DNA of 42,941 bases from Schizochytrium sp. CCTCC M209059 (taxonomy: Eukaryota > Sar > Bigyra > Thraustochytrida > Thraustochytriidae). The stretch spans positions 336,431 to 379,371 of the forward strand of contig KN805402.1 in NCBI GenBank assembly GCA_000818945.1. The letters run 5' to 3'. The position numbers were made by a program, and so were the translations under genes. Shown piece after piece: positions 8,102-17,954 of the stretch. The stretch's first letter is position 1; the number at the start of each line of letters is the position of its first letter. The notes below the pieces were generated by a model, which did not search any database, was not told the DNA's origin, and saw nothing but the letters and a program-made list of their open reading frames with translations.

Positions 8102-10718
8102 CTTGCACATCGAAACTGGGCGACCGAGCTCCGCGTCAGGAGGGGAGCCCCGTGCGAGCTTTACCGGGACCTACGCGCATCTTCTGGCTTACAGCTTGCC
8201 CCGCACGCTCACCAAACGCCTCGTCCGCACCGCCTTTGGCGACAACGAGGAGCTCGCTTACTATGAATGGTGCCAGGCTCTAGGCACCATCGCCTCGCGC
8301 CTTTATCCGGCGTGCAAGTCCAAGGTCGCGAGCTTGCAGAGCCTGATCCGGATGGTCAAGTTTGCAACTCACTTGTGCCGTAATGCCGAAGACTTTGTGC
8401 ACGCACTAAACTGTGTCGGTGTACTCAATATATCCTTTTGCTATTGGGATGCCTACCGTCTTCATCGCAGCTACGCCTCGCGTGGGTTCCGCGGTCTCCT
8501 CCAGGCCCTGCGTTCCGCGGATGCCCTGGAAAAATCCATTCCTGACGACCTCTTTGAATTTGCACAGCGTCTTCTTTACGTTGACAAGGCTAAAAAGGTA
8601 CGACTCGACGCAGAGACGCTCGAGGCGCTCGACGCAAATTCCGCGGCGCTCATCGAGCTCTATCCAGATCTTGGACTAGGATGCACCTTTGTCGATTTTG
8701 TGGACCGTTGTATCGCGGACAACCTCATTCCTGACCTCACAGAGCGCCTCTCTCCGTCAAGGCATCCTCAAGCCGCGAACTCGGCTTCTACTTCTGCTTC
8801 TGCTTCAAGGTCGTCCAATACATCCCGCACCCCTCGATCCAGCTCGCGACTGCAGCAGCTCATGCTCTCCCCGCTTCGCCGCGCCTTTGTGGAAGGTCCT
8901 GATGCCCAAGCATGGCTAGACCGTACTGGAGTCAGTCTTCCTCACGATCAAACGAGTATTGCATGGGCCGCAGCGCAAGGAAACTTTGACGCTTTTATTT
9001 CCTATGTCTGTCGAGAGCTCGACACTCACGCACGTGCGCGTTCGAGGCGTTCAGGCGAGCGGAGAGGATTGGAGGAAAACAAGCTTCCCAGCAATAGCAA
9101 CAATTTGAACATGACGGTCCGCACGATGGTGGCCAGCGGGGAACATGGGAGAAGCCTTGATCTTGAGACTGAAGCAGATTGTTCTGGACATTTTCGATCA
9201 GCGCAAAGCGATGTCGAAAATGGGGACCAAGGGGAAGTGGACGACGACTTGGGAGGTCCGCTTCTGCGAGAACTTTTTCTCGCGGGTTGTTCGGCGTTCA
9301 AGACAGGCTCCAACAACAACAACATCAACGACAACAACGATAACGATCATCATCATCATCATCATCATCAACGTTACCACCCGAGCTGGTCTCGCGCGGT
9401 GTGGTACGGTTTCATGCTTCGCTATGCAGCCCCCCCGGTCCCTGCGCGCAGGCTCTTGCAAGCTTTGCGTGCACAAGGTCCACGCCTCGAAGCGCGCCCT
9501 TTTCTAGAGGCCATGCGCTTCTTGGCACGAGATGGCATCGACTTGCAGCTCCCAACTTCAACGTCCGGTGAACTGCATGCAAACGACTTGGCCGAGATCC
9601 CCTTTGCGCACTTGGCCGTCGATCTCGATATTATTCTTCGCATTTATTGCCTTGGGGACGCCGATCTTCAGGAGCGCATCCTCAATGGTACATCGAGTGC
9701 AGCAGAGAGCGAAGAGTTTCGTCAATTTGCGGCAGCGGCACACGAGACGCGAAAATATCCTCTACGTGTGACCCGCCTTCGAGATTACTTTGCACCACTT
9801 GACAACGCTGCGACGTGGATTGCTCTCGCAACGGCCTTGGCGCGCCCCTTTGGCCAGCTCGACCCAAGCATCCTAAGCGTCTCTTCTATGGCATTCATGT
9901 ATGAACAATTCTCGCCTCAAGGCGCAGACTTGCTGACGCTTACGGACTTGCTCGCTCTTTTCCTTTCAACTGTGCCCGGCATCGATGTTGCGAAACGACG
10001 TCAAATTCTTTCGGGCATCGGCCTTTTTAAGCTTCCTTGCGACGCTCCAGACCAGCTCGAGGCACTTTGTGACTTCACAACGAGTGTGGCGTCTATATCT
10101 GCAACGAGTCTTGAAACGTTTGAACAGCAGCTCGAGCCAGCGCCGCATGCTGCCGCGGTGGCGGCCGCGGACGCGGACGTGTGGACAGCGTATGAGCGCA
10201 TTGTGGTGGGCACCGCATCGAGAACGGCGAAACTTTGCATTCCTGGTATCTTGGTTTGCGCCAGCGCCTGGGCAGCAGACCGCCGTGGGTCGGCAATTGC
10301 TGATGTCCTTGCGCGATTTGGCGCAGCGAGCGAGACTGGAGCCTTTGAGTTCATCTTTCAGCCAGGCGTCGTGCGTGCGCTGCAGAGCAGGCTTCACGGC
10401 CCTGCATTTGGCAAAATTGCGCCGGCGGGAACCGCAACGCAGCGAGGTTTCCGCTCTCTTCTTGGGCAAGTCAATCTTGCAGTCGGCGTGCCTCAAGACC
10501 CCGAGACGCGGGCCCTTGTGCAAGTACTGCGGCGGCACGAAGTTATAGATCACATCTTCGGTCTCGTTGCCACCAAGGGTCGTATGACAATGCCACAATT
10601 TGAGGAGGCCCTCGCTCGCCTGGCGCTACATGCTGAACGTGGGTCATCTTGTTCTGCTCAGAGCATACTCGAGACGCTTTTGGGACTTCTTAGCGAGTCT
10701 GTAGGTTCTCGCGCGTGA
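7719..10718 (+). CDS. Large protein of unknown function
   Basis: A 999-residue ORF from MQAFLER; the frame opens earlier at 7536, but that extension looks non-coding. I do not recognise the family. Visible features: an acidic nine-residue repeat near the N-terminus (DEDDNESED twice, about 28-50), a poly-Gln run encoded at about 8070-8097, and an Asn/Asp/His homopolymer tract encoded at about 9314-9373. The rest is helical. Two stretches, AFGDNEELAYYEWCQALG (about 8245) and TKGRMTMPQFEEALARLALH (about 10570), have a degenerate EF-hand-like look (helix, short loop, then a helix with Phe/Tyr-x-Glu), but no clear calcium loop is seen. No transmembrane segment or catalytic motif is evident. It diverges from the carrier gene. 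A cytoplasmic scaffold is possible but not shown. Confidence 0.8.
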
Positions 10719-11168
10719 CTGACAATCTCAAGATGGTGAGTGAATGTGCGAGCCTTTGTCTTTCTTGTGCATGCGATTTGTTATGGGTTGTTTTTCTGAG
10801 CGAAAAAGGAAAAAAGGTCATACAAAGCGGAAAGAAAATGACGGTTTTCTCCTCTTGCAGTGATAAAATTGTGCAGTGTGGAGGAAAACAGATTTACAGA
10901 TCTTTTTGTTGTCCATGGAAACAGAATATTTGAGCAATCTTTCGGGCGATTGCAACGCAACAACGAAAGGACTGGAACGAGATAAAACTCGCTTTTGCAA
11001 CTATACGGCCTAGGGGTTGTGTAGTTTTCGAATCTGCGAAACGCAAGCAGGGACACGCAACGTGTGGCGGCGCTTGAGACTCTTGATGGAATGGCAAAGC
11101 TGACATTTAGTTTTCACTTGATGATGATGATGTCGATGATGATGATAATGATGATGATAAGAATATTA
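10719..11168. other. Convergent intergenic region
   Basis: It lies between two convergent stop codons. It contains the candidate 3' UTR intron and an ATGATG-type trinucleotide run at about 11118-11160. Nothing else is recognised. Confidence 0.7.
10736..10860 (+). other. Candidate 3' UTR intron
   Basis: GTGAGTGAATG begins 18 nt after the stop codon of the preceding gene, and a pyrimidine-rich acceptor CTCCTCTTGCAG ends at 10860. The 125-nt size fits the other introns here. Only the splice signals support it. Confidence 0.35.
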
Positions 11169-13154
11169 TTATACCGGGTAACAGCGACGCATTGTCCAGG
11201 TCGGGCCTCCATCGGCCTCTGGATCGGCCGGCTCAATGTAAATGTGTTCATGAATCTCTGCGACATGAGCCTCGTCGTCTTCATCGAGACTGTTCACTCT
11301 TGTGAAATAGGAGTTGGGCGCACTCTCTTCGCTGACTCGTCTCGTATACAGTCGATCGACTTCGGATGTGGTACGAACAATTCGCACCGGCACCGGGGAT
11401 ACGGGGCCAATCGTGTCAAGATCGTTGGCAGCACCATCCGCACTCGCTAGATTGGCACTCGCCACAGGTGGGGCGAAAAGGAGTGCAAGGAACCAAATGT
11501 ATGTGGATAGGAATCCATGAACAAAAACCATGTCTCGCCCACGGTTTATCTCGGCATCGTGAGCATGCAGCACCGTGCGAACGAGGAGAAAAACAAGCAG
11601 CCCCACGTTGAGTGCGAGATGCGAGAGCTGGCAAGCTTGCATGGACTGAAAAAGAAGCGCGCCGTGCAAGACTGTGGCGAGGCCCCAGGCCAAAATTGAT
11701 AGAATCATGCATGCCGTAGTGGCTTCTAGAAACCAATCTACACTCACGGCCTGTGATGGGTTGACCAGCGGGTCTTGGTAGCGTTTCACGGCTTCGAGAG
11801 CCTTTGCGACGCTCACAGCGAGCCAGATCAAGGTGCAAACGCAAAGTTTGATCCAATGGCGCTGCGTAAAGGTGAGTGAGGAAAAACCATCGGGAGGAGA
11901 GTCATGTGCTGGCGTCGGCGGGAGACTCGTCTCCCAGTGTCCATCGGCGTACCGAGAGCGAGGAACTTTGTGCGTGGTCATTGAAAGTGCGGCGGCAGCG
12001 ACATTGAACACTTTGGCGTCGCGTCGTGCAGAAGGACCGCTTTTCTTCTTTTCGGCGAATCTCGCGCGATCGTGCGCTCGCAAGGGGGCAAAAATCCAGA
12101 AGAGGCCCAACATGGACAGAAAGGACACCACGCCTACGGCTTGCAAGCATGCAAAGAGATTGTTTCGCACGGTATCGTCAAGAGCACAGAGCGGGTCGTT
12201 GAAGGAAATGAGCTCCACACAAAGCATTGCGACCCACTTTTGGTCCAAGGAGATCGCTGTGGCCTTTCTTAGTAGAGACACAAAGAGAGCCAAGACGAGA
12301 ATGCCAGCGAAAAAGAGCGCATACTTGAAGACGATCTCGAACGTGGCAAAGTCCTTGGAGATGTGCTCAAGAAAAAGTAGGGCAAAAACCTGAGGGTCTT
12401 GAGGGCCAGTTGCCTCGGAGGCAAAGTTCAAACTCCAATCATCTTCGAAAGTGATGAGAATACGGTACGCTGGATACCGTGCAAGGTTGAGCGAGATCAC
12501 GTGTGCGGGGACGCACGCGTGATCGGACTCGGAGAGCTCCACTTCAGCAAGTAGTCCCGCTTTCTGCTCTCCTTGCTCGGCGGCACAATCGTATGCACGA
12601 ATGGCAACACTAGCATCGAGTTCAATGGTTTCTTGCTCGAAGTCATCTTCTTTTGATGCCGTTGCAGGCATTTCGAGCAATGTCCCGTTTTCTTGATGGC
12701 CTGGCATGCCATTCGGGATGCCCCAAATGGCCAAGCGATAGTTTCCGTTTCCTGCTACCTGAGGATCTACTTTGGTGTTGTTTCCGGGCTTGACAAGGGC
12801 CAGGCTCAGTTCAGCATAGTGATTGTCCTGTGCATATGTGTGGTCGACGAGGAGGTCAATTTTGGCATCGCTGCAGGCGAGATTAGAGTCCTCGGTGTTC
12901 TGCGTACTGCAGACGTGGACTTGTCGAGTGGTCGATATTTGAAGAGCATGTGGTGCGCCAAGTCCTGTAACAATGATGATGCTGCATAGAAGAAATGCTG
13001 TCACGACTGCTTTCGTCGTTGCCCAATGATGCTTCGCGCAGCTCTCGTTCTCTTGTCTGCGGTCGACTGTCACGATCGCCGCTTCAGACAAGCTTGATTT
13101 CGTCTTCATCTCGGCTGCACTTGAATTTTCAGTTTGCTGGACAGGGCTGCCCAT
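11169..13154 (-). CDS. Wntless/TMEM181-like seven-transmembrane protein
   Basis: Predicted secretory-pathway membrane protein of about 661 residues from MGSPVQ at 13154, or 646 from MKTKSS at 13109. The frame stays open to 13484, but that extension looks like untranslated sequence. Order: a hydrophobic signal-anchor (AVVTAFLLCSIIIVTGLG), a roughly 200-residue luminal region with several NxT/S sites and Cys pairs, then seven hydrophobic helices. The first helix begins near FEIVFKYALFFAG. The link to Wntless/TMEM181 proteins is the segment LDQKWVAMLCVELISFNDPL, since this family has a K/R-W-V ... FNDP signature at helix 2. A soluble Ser/acidic tail follows. Such GOLD-ectodomain 7TM proteins usually act as cargo or trafficking receptors. 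The ligand is unknown; Wnt itself is not expected in a protist. Confidence 0.75.
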   Translation of the reverse strand: MGSPVQQTENSSAAEMKTKSSLSEAAIVTVDRRQENESCAKHHWATTKAVVTAFLLCSIIIVTGLGAPHALQISTTRQVHVCSTQNTEDSNLACSDAKIDLLVDHTYAQDNHYAELSLALVKPGNNTKVDPQVAGNGNYRLAIWGIPNGMPGHQENGTLLEMPATASKEDDFEQETIELDASVAIRAYDCAAEQGEQKAGLLAEVELSESDHACVPAHVISLNLARYPAYRILITFEDDWSLNFASEATGPQDPQVFALLFLEHISKDFATFEIVFKYALFFAGILVLALFVSLLRKATAISLDQKWVAMLCVELISFNDPLCALDDTVRNNLFACLQAVGVVSFLSMLGLFWIFAPLRAHDRARFAEKKKSGPSARRDAKVFNVAAAALSMTTHKVPRSRYADGHWETSLPPTPAHDSPPDGFSSLTFTQRHWIKLCVCTLIWLAVSVAKALEAVKRYQDPLVNPSQAVSVDWFLEATTACMILSILAWGLATVLHGALLFQSMQACQLSHLALNVGLLVFLLVRTVLHAHDAEINRGRDMVFVHGFLSTYIWFLALLFAPPVASANLASADGAANDLDTIGPVSPVPVRIVRTTSEVDRLYTRRVSEESAPNSYFTRVNSLDEDDEAHVAEIHEHIYIEPADPEADGGPTWTMRRCYPV

Positions 13155-13867
13155 CCATCTATCTCCCTGGTCGTGGAATGAAGTGCGAAAGGTGAGGAGG
13201 GTCGGGGCGCCCACATATCCGTTCACTTGGGCCACGCCGGTCCGAGACCAGGCGCGGCGCCCGAGCTGCACAGCTGAACCGGTGTCTTGGTCTGTCAGGT
13301 GATGATGCCCGCAATGCGGCTCGAGTTCCTGACAAGTTTCTACGCGCTGCGCTGCACGAGACTGGTGGCGATAGACCGGGAGATAGGGAGAGACAAGTTC
13401 TGAAAGAAGCGTGCGTTGCGTGCGCTGCAGCTGGTCGGGAGATCTGAGGGGTGGTGCTATCAAATTAGGGTCTTCGCAACGCACAACAAAGAAAATGTAG
13501 TGCCCGTGCGTGCGTGCGTGCGTGCGTGCGCGGGAAGGTTCTCATCAGGCTGGACCTTTGCGGAGGAGGCGCAGGGACTTGGGTTCTGACGGGCTGGCTG
13601 GCTGACTGACTGACTGACTGACTGACGCACAAGTACTAAGTCTCCGAGAGAAGGAAATCGAGAAGGTCGTCTTCGTGGCTCTCTGGACGCCGCAGCATCG
13701 ACCATCAATTACGATACGAACGGACGATACACGGAGGGCCGACCTCAACAAAGAGCTCCGGCTTCGTGGAGAACGCCAAGCGGCCGCGCAGCAGCAAGGA
13801 GAGGGCCTCGCTCGCTTTCGAACCCAAGACCGCACGTAGGTGGCATCGGAGGAGGATTTGACGGGAT
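13155..13867. other. Divergent promoter region with tetranucleotide repeats
   Basis: It lies between the 7TM gene (-) and the P-loop-like gene (+). It contains a GTGC run (13505-13530) and a GGCT/GACT run (about 13591-13626). The open frame on the minus strand up to 13484 has no recognisable domain and is probably 5' untranslated. Confidence 0.65.
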
Positions 13868-15457
13868 ATGACCATGTTGCTGCTGCGCAGGGTCGGGCAG
13901 GCTGCGGTCGCGGCCGGAAGCGCCGCCGTGGGCTTTGACGCCTCGCGGCAGGTACGTGAGGGTCCGCAAGAGTACGTGCGTTGGCGATACGCTGGCGAAG
14001 GCGGCGCGCCCGAAATGGCCAAGCGGCTCGCAGATGTGGACGAAACCCTTAGCGAAGCCCGGGGCGCCGTGGTCCAAGGTCTCGAACAGTTGCGTGCTCA
14101 GCCCACAGACCCGGAGCAGCAAGAGGCTGCCCGAGGTCGCGCACTGGTTCTTTACGGCCCCTCGGGCGCGGGCAGAGAGGTTCTCACGAGGGACGTGGCG
14201 GACGCAGGCGCCAATTATCTGCGTCTGGACGCGAGCGCGCCGCCAAGCCCATTCCAAGGTCTTGACGCCAAGCCCGGGACACTTTTTTACAGACTCTACT
14301 TTGGCGCCCATTACGCGTCACGAGAGATGGACGCCGTGAGCGACGCGTTGCGCGCGTCGCATGAAGATTGGGTTCTGCACGGCGTTCATCCGGAAGAGCA
14401 TGTCGATGTGATTGAGGCTGCGGCACAGCGACCGGACGAAGGCAGCCTTACCGTTTTCAGCGTTGACGCCCCCGTCCTGGACGCCGTACACTTGCCCGAG
14501 GGCGCCTTGGTGGCAGCGATTCGAGTTGGCGATCCGAGCAGCGAAGCGGCCAAGGTATCGCGAGTGGAGGCCTTTCGGTCCATTGTGCGCGCCTCGTCTG
14601 GCGACGTGGAAAAGGATGAGGATTCCAGTGATGACAAGGAAAGCGAGACGGAGGGCAAGAAGAAGGATGATGACGAATTGGAACATTTGGTCAAGAGCAA
14701 ATTGGGATTACGTTTGGAAGATTTAGCTGCCGCGGCAGCGGCTGCGACGCGGCAAGGCGTCGAGCTCGAGGCTGCGGCAGACGATGTGATCGAGACTCAC
14801 GCGGCGGAGCTGCGCTCGATCTTCTTGGCAAACACCGGCATTGCGGGCAACGAGCAAGTGAAAGCGTGGCTTTGGGATGCCATGAAGCTCGTTTCCGGGT
14901 GCGAACTGGTCAGCCTGGTGGGGGCGTCACACCTTGCGACTGCCCACGAGGCGGGGGTGCCCTTGCATTCGTTGCCGACATTCGAGTTTGTGGGTTCCGC
15001 GCCGCCGCGTTTGGCAGATCTGACGTCCGAGCTGGGGGACTTGCTGGAAGTCCGCGAGCCAACCGTTGCATCGGGGATGCCGACGATGGTGAGCGTGCGC
15101 ACGCCCGTAGGCGCCGCCTTTAAGCAGCTTTACGAGGACGATGACGATTTGTGTGCATCTGTTTCGGAGCTCCAGAAACGAGTCCACCTCGCGCAGGACC
15201 TGCACAAGCTTGCGCAGGACCTGCAGGGGTTCTTTGTGAGGCAGGGTATCTTTGACGAGCAGGTGGAGAATCTCTTGCAGCTCGTGCTGACGGCGGACGA
15301 TCCAGATGACCCCGAGATCCTCAACGTGCGCATCAATCTCGAGGCCGAGAAGCTCGACATGCAAAAGTCGCGCGGCTTGTTGTTGCATCGGCTGGCCGAA
15401 CTGCGTGCAGCCTATGACGCGGCCTACGGCGCGTCGAGCGACCCCGAAGCGGCGTGA
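13868..15457 (+). CDS. Protein of unknown function with degenerate P-loop
   Basis: A 529-residue ORF from MTMLLLRR (or MLLLRR two codons later). The N-terminus is rich in Arg/Ala/Leu with few acidic residues for about 30 residues, so mitochondrial import is possible. At about 95-104 a hydrophobic strand leads into GPSGAGRE. This resembles a Walker A loop, but Arg-Glu replaces the Lys-Ser/Thr needed to bind phosphate, so nucleotide hydrolysis is doubtful. A Lys/Asp/Glu-rich segment follows (about 240-275), then a helical C-terminal half with heptad-like Leu/Gln spacing (about 430-480). I do not recognise the family. Its last 34 bp overlap the end of the convergent RRP46 coding sequence. Confidence 0.78.
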   Translation: MTMLLLRRVGQAAVAAGSAAVGFDASRQVREGPQEYVRWRYAGEGGAPEMAKRLADVDETLSEARGAVVQGLEQLRAQPTDPEQQEAARGRALVLYGPSGAGREVLTRDVADAGANYLRLDASAPPSPFQGLDAKPGTLFYRLYFGAHYASREMDAVSDALRASHEDWVLHGVHPEEHVDVIEAAAQRPDEGSLTVFSVDAPVLDAVHLPEGALVAAIRVGDPSSEAAKVSRVEAFRSIVRASSGDVEKDEDSSDDKESETEGKKKDDDELEHLVKSKLGLRLEDLAAAAAAATRQGVELEAAADDVIETHAAELRSIFLANTGIAGNEQVKAWLWDAMKLVSGCELVSLVGASHLATAHEAGVPLHSLPTFEFVGSAPPRLADLTSELGDLLEVREPTVASGMPTMVSVRTPVGAAFKQLYEDDDDLCASVSELQKRVHLAQDLHKLAQDLQGFFVRQGIFDEQVENLLQLVLTADDPDDPEILNVRINLEAEKLDMQKSRGLLLHRLAELRAAYDAAYGASSDPEAA

Positions 15458-16206
15458 CGCTCGTTTGCGTTGGCGACAAAGGAGAGGCGAAGGAAGGTGC
15501 GAGCGGCGCGGGCACCTCGTGCGCACGCGTCGATGGCTGCGCGCAGGGTTTCTCTGTCGAGCGCACCCGTGCTCATGAGGGCAGCGGCATCACCGTCGGG
15601 TCCGTCGTCGAGGGTGCAGACAAAGACGTGGCCGGTGGTGCTTGCTGCAGCCTCCTCGTCCTGTGTAGGATCGAGAATGACAGAGGAACCGTTTTGCACG
15701 GCGCAGCTAGCAGCCGCCGGTACCGCGAGCATGTCGATGCCGGCGTCTAGGAGGGCGGCTGCGCAGGCAAGAACCGCGCACGTCATGACGGATCCACCAT
15801 CATTGACGACCTGCACGGTGACCTTGATGACCTTTCTCGGGAAAGCGCGCACCTGGACGCATTGCTCGAGGATGCCGGTGAGGGTGGCTTCTGCTTCGCG
15901 CCGGCGGGCGCTGCCGGAGAGGCCGCCACTGGTTCCTTCGTCTGCTGTGGCGCTAGGTGCTGCTGCGTTTTCTTCGAGTTCGTCTGCGCGCAAACTCCAG
16001 TGCACCTCGACCTGGATACGAGCGCGCTCTGCGAGTTCAAGTCGTGGCTGCTGTTCGGCCAGGGGGCCGTACACGCTCGCGAGGGCAGCACTGCCTCCGG
16101 CCTCGAGTCTGCACGACCCGTTCGCGCGCTTGAGCACGCCGCACGATGCGCTCAGCGGGCGCATCTCCGTTGCGGACCTCCCGTCTGCGCGGGTAGAGTT
16201 TGCCAT
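15424..16206 (-). CDS. RRP46: Exosome subunit RRP46 (EXOSC5), RNase PH-like
   Basis: A 260-residue RNase PH-fold protein, predicted to be one of six ring subunits of the RNA exosome core acting in nuclear and cytoplasmic RNA decay. The N-terminus has RADGRSATEMRPLSASCGVL. LASVYGPL follows, then VTVQVVNDGGSVMTCAVLAC leading into ALLDAGIDM, then VILDPT. This order and spacing match RRP46/EXOSC5, where human has VYGP, VVSDAGSL, VDAGVPM and LDPT. The Arg and Asp residues that bacterial RNase PH uses for phosphorolysis are not conserved, as expected for a structural subunit. A low-complexity Ala/Glu/Ser insert lies at about 75-95. The start MANSTRADGR sits where family members begin. The gene diverges from the SWIB gene and overlaps its convergent neighbour. 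Confidence 0.88.
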   Translation of the reverse strand: MANSTRADGRSATEMRPLSASCGVLKRANGSCRLEAGGSAALASVYGPLAEQQPRLELAERARIQVEVHWSLRADELEENAAAPSATADEGTSGGLSGSARRREAEATLTGILEQCVQVRAFPRKVIKVTVQVVNDGGSVMTCAVLACAAALLDAGIDMLAVPAAASCAVQNGSSVILDPTQDEEAAASTTGHVFVCTLDDGPDGDAAALMSTGALDRETLRAAIDACARGARAARTFLRLSFVANANERHAASGSLDAP

Positions 16207-16264
16207 TGTCGTCGGGCTCGCCGCTGCGCGTTGTTGTTAACAGGCCGCTTGTCACCTCGCGCGG

Positions 16265-16315
<51 letters not shown>

Positions 16316-16953
16316 CTCGTTTGCGTTTGTTGGGCTTCTGCCTGCTATGTAGCCTTCCTCCTTTCCTGTCTGCTTGCCTCCGCCGCCAATCAAACCTTTT
16401 AGCTAGGGAGAGAAGAGAAAACGATGAAAAGAAAACAAATTCACAAATCAAATGAGCCCAAGAGAACAATCACTCCGCCCGCCAATCAGCCGGCAGCTGT
16501 TAGTCAGTCGGTATTCTCGGCCACATTCGCCAGGACAAATGGTCGCTGCTTTGAACAGGAAAATGCCCATCATGCTGCTGCTGCTGCTGCTGCTGCCACG
16601 GGTCTCACCAGTGGGCGCCACACCAGGAACTCACAGACCTAAGAGAAGAACAAAGGAGGAAAAAGATCTGGCTCAAATCGAATTTGAGCCAAAAAAAAAG
16701 AGAGAGAAATAAGAGAAAGGCAAGGCGAGGCTACTTGAAGATTGCAACTTGAAGAAGGCAAGGCAAAAAACCGCCGCAGCGCCTTTTTGGATCCAGGCAG
16801 AAGAAGCCCAAAACTTTCATCAGCCAAAGCCATCGACCCAAGCATTGGCAGAGAGGGCGACGGGAGGCTCGCGCGCGCGACGGCCGCCAGCTCGAAGTAA
16901 CGTTGGTCGTCGTTGCGGCTTGGCTCGGCTCGGCTCGGCTCGCACAAGAAAGG
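16207..16953. other. Divergent promoter region between RRP46 and SWIB genes
   Basis: It includes a perfect (GTCTGC)8 hexamer run at 16265-16312, about 60 bp from the RRP46 start, and a CTG run at about 16573-16595. Just before the SWIB start is a CGGCT-rich stretch (16921-16943). No gene is recognised. Confidence 0.7.
16265..16312. repeat. (GTCTGC)8 hexanucleotide repeat
   Basis: Eight tandem GTCTGC units immediately upstream of the RRP46 start codon, probably within its 5' untranslated region or promoter. Confidence 0.9.
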
Positions 16954-17443
16954 ATGCTTCGGGCGGTCGCAGGTGCAAGGCTTGCGCCAGTTGTGCGCGA
17001 GAGTTCGCGCGCGGCGGCGGCTTCCGTGCAGTGGACACGAGCGCTCAGCACGGAGGGCAACGCCAAGACCAAGAGCAGGCGGGGGGAAGCCTTGTTGAAC
17101 ACCAAGTACAAGCCTTCGGGAAATCTCCTCAAAGCTATCAAGACGGATAAGGTCACCCGACCCGAGGCCGTCAAGCTGCTGTAAGTTGCTGTATATTGTC
17201 ATGAAGAAGTGGATACTGGTCTGTCTAGATTACTGACTGACTTTCCGCATGCACTTGGATCTCTGTGATTTGCTCAGGTGGCAATACATCAAGGACAAGA
17301 AGCTCAAGTCCAGCGAAGTTGGATCCTTGATTCAGCTTGATGATGTTCTCAAGGCCCTTGCCAAGGGCAAGATTTCTAACGAGAAGGAGATCAAGCACAC
17401 AGACGTCATGAAGCTTCTCAAGTCAGAGCTCACGAAAATTTAG
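16954..17443 (+). CDS. Mitochondrial SWIB/MDM2-domain protein (two exons)
   Basis: Exon 1 is 16954-17180 and exon 2 is 17278-17443, encoding 130 residues. The joined frame reads VKLL-WQYIKDKKLK across the splice, the core of a SWIB/MDM2 fold (helix ending in Leu-Trp-x-Tyr-Ile). It continues to QLDDVLKALAKGK and a final helix; the domain spans about 50-128. The first 34 residues (MLRAVAGARLAP..., ending TRALS) are Arg/Ala/Ser-rich without acidic residues until late, which is a typical mitochondrial presequence. In nuclei SWIB domains belong to SWI/SNF complexes, but short stand-alone SWIB proteins with organelle presequences are known in plants and bind organellar nucleoids. I infer a similar role. 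An in-frame ATG at 16903 is possible but would bury the presequence. Confidence 0.88.
17181..17277 (+). other. SWIB gene intron (97 nt)
   Basis: The donor is CT|GTAAGT and the acceptor TTTGCTCAG. TACTGAC, a good branch-point match, lies about 45 nt upstream of the acceptor. Phase 2; removal rebuilds the conserved Leu-Trp of the SWIB domain, which confirms it. Confidence 0.92.
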
Positions 17444-17954
17444 GAATTTTTTCAAGAATGACACATTGACTGACTGATGGCAGTTGGTGAGATTTCGCAA
17501 AGACGGATCACTCCGAAGCAAGATTAAGTCCTTTCATAGCCCCAAAGAAATTATTGATCTCTGAGCGAACCAGCGATCTTGATTCTTTTGTGTGTGTGGG
17601 TTTTTTCCCCTTTCCGGCCGAAAACAGATACGCGTTCCTTTGCAAAGCACATTCCATTTTAATCAATAATTTTACAAAATCGGCATCCCTTCCCTTCGAT
17701 TTACCTTTGAAAGAAAGAAAGAAAGAAAAAAAAAAAGGACACAAGGAAAGAAGATGGGGCAAATTCCAGAGAGACATGGAAAAGAGAAGAGAAATGATTG
17801 CGATATCTTCTTTACTGTTCTTTTCTTTTCATTTCTTTCTTTCTGTAGAGGGTTCCACACAGACGATGCCAAAGAGGCTCAAAAGATCAAGGGATGGAAA
17901 TGCTTTGTGTGTGGTAGACGTAAGTTGCTTCACGCATCGAGATGAACGGCGCGA
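17444..17954. other. Convergent intergenic region
   Basis: AT-richer DNA between the SWIB and MOB stop codons, with a GAAA/A-rich run at about 17709-17737. No gene is recognised. Confidence 0.7.

Noticed and set aside
13155..13484. N-terminal extension of the 7TM protein by 110 residues
   Set aside because: The frame is open, but the sequence lies upstream of a natural signal-anchor, is His/Arg/Gln-rich without a domain, and is better explained as 5' untranslated.
13952..14034. Possible GTACGT...CTCGCAG intron early in the P-loop-like gene
   Set aside because: The splice would shift frame, while the unspliced frame stays open for the whole gene.
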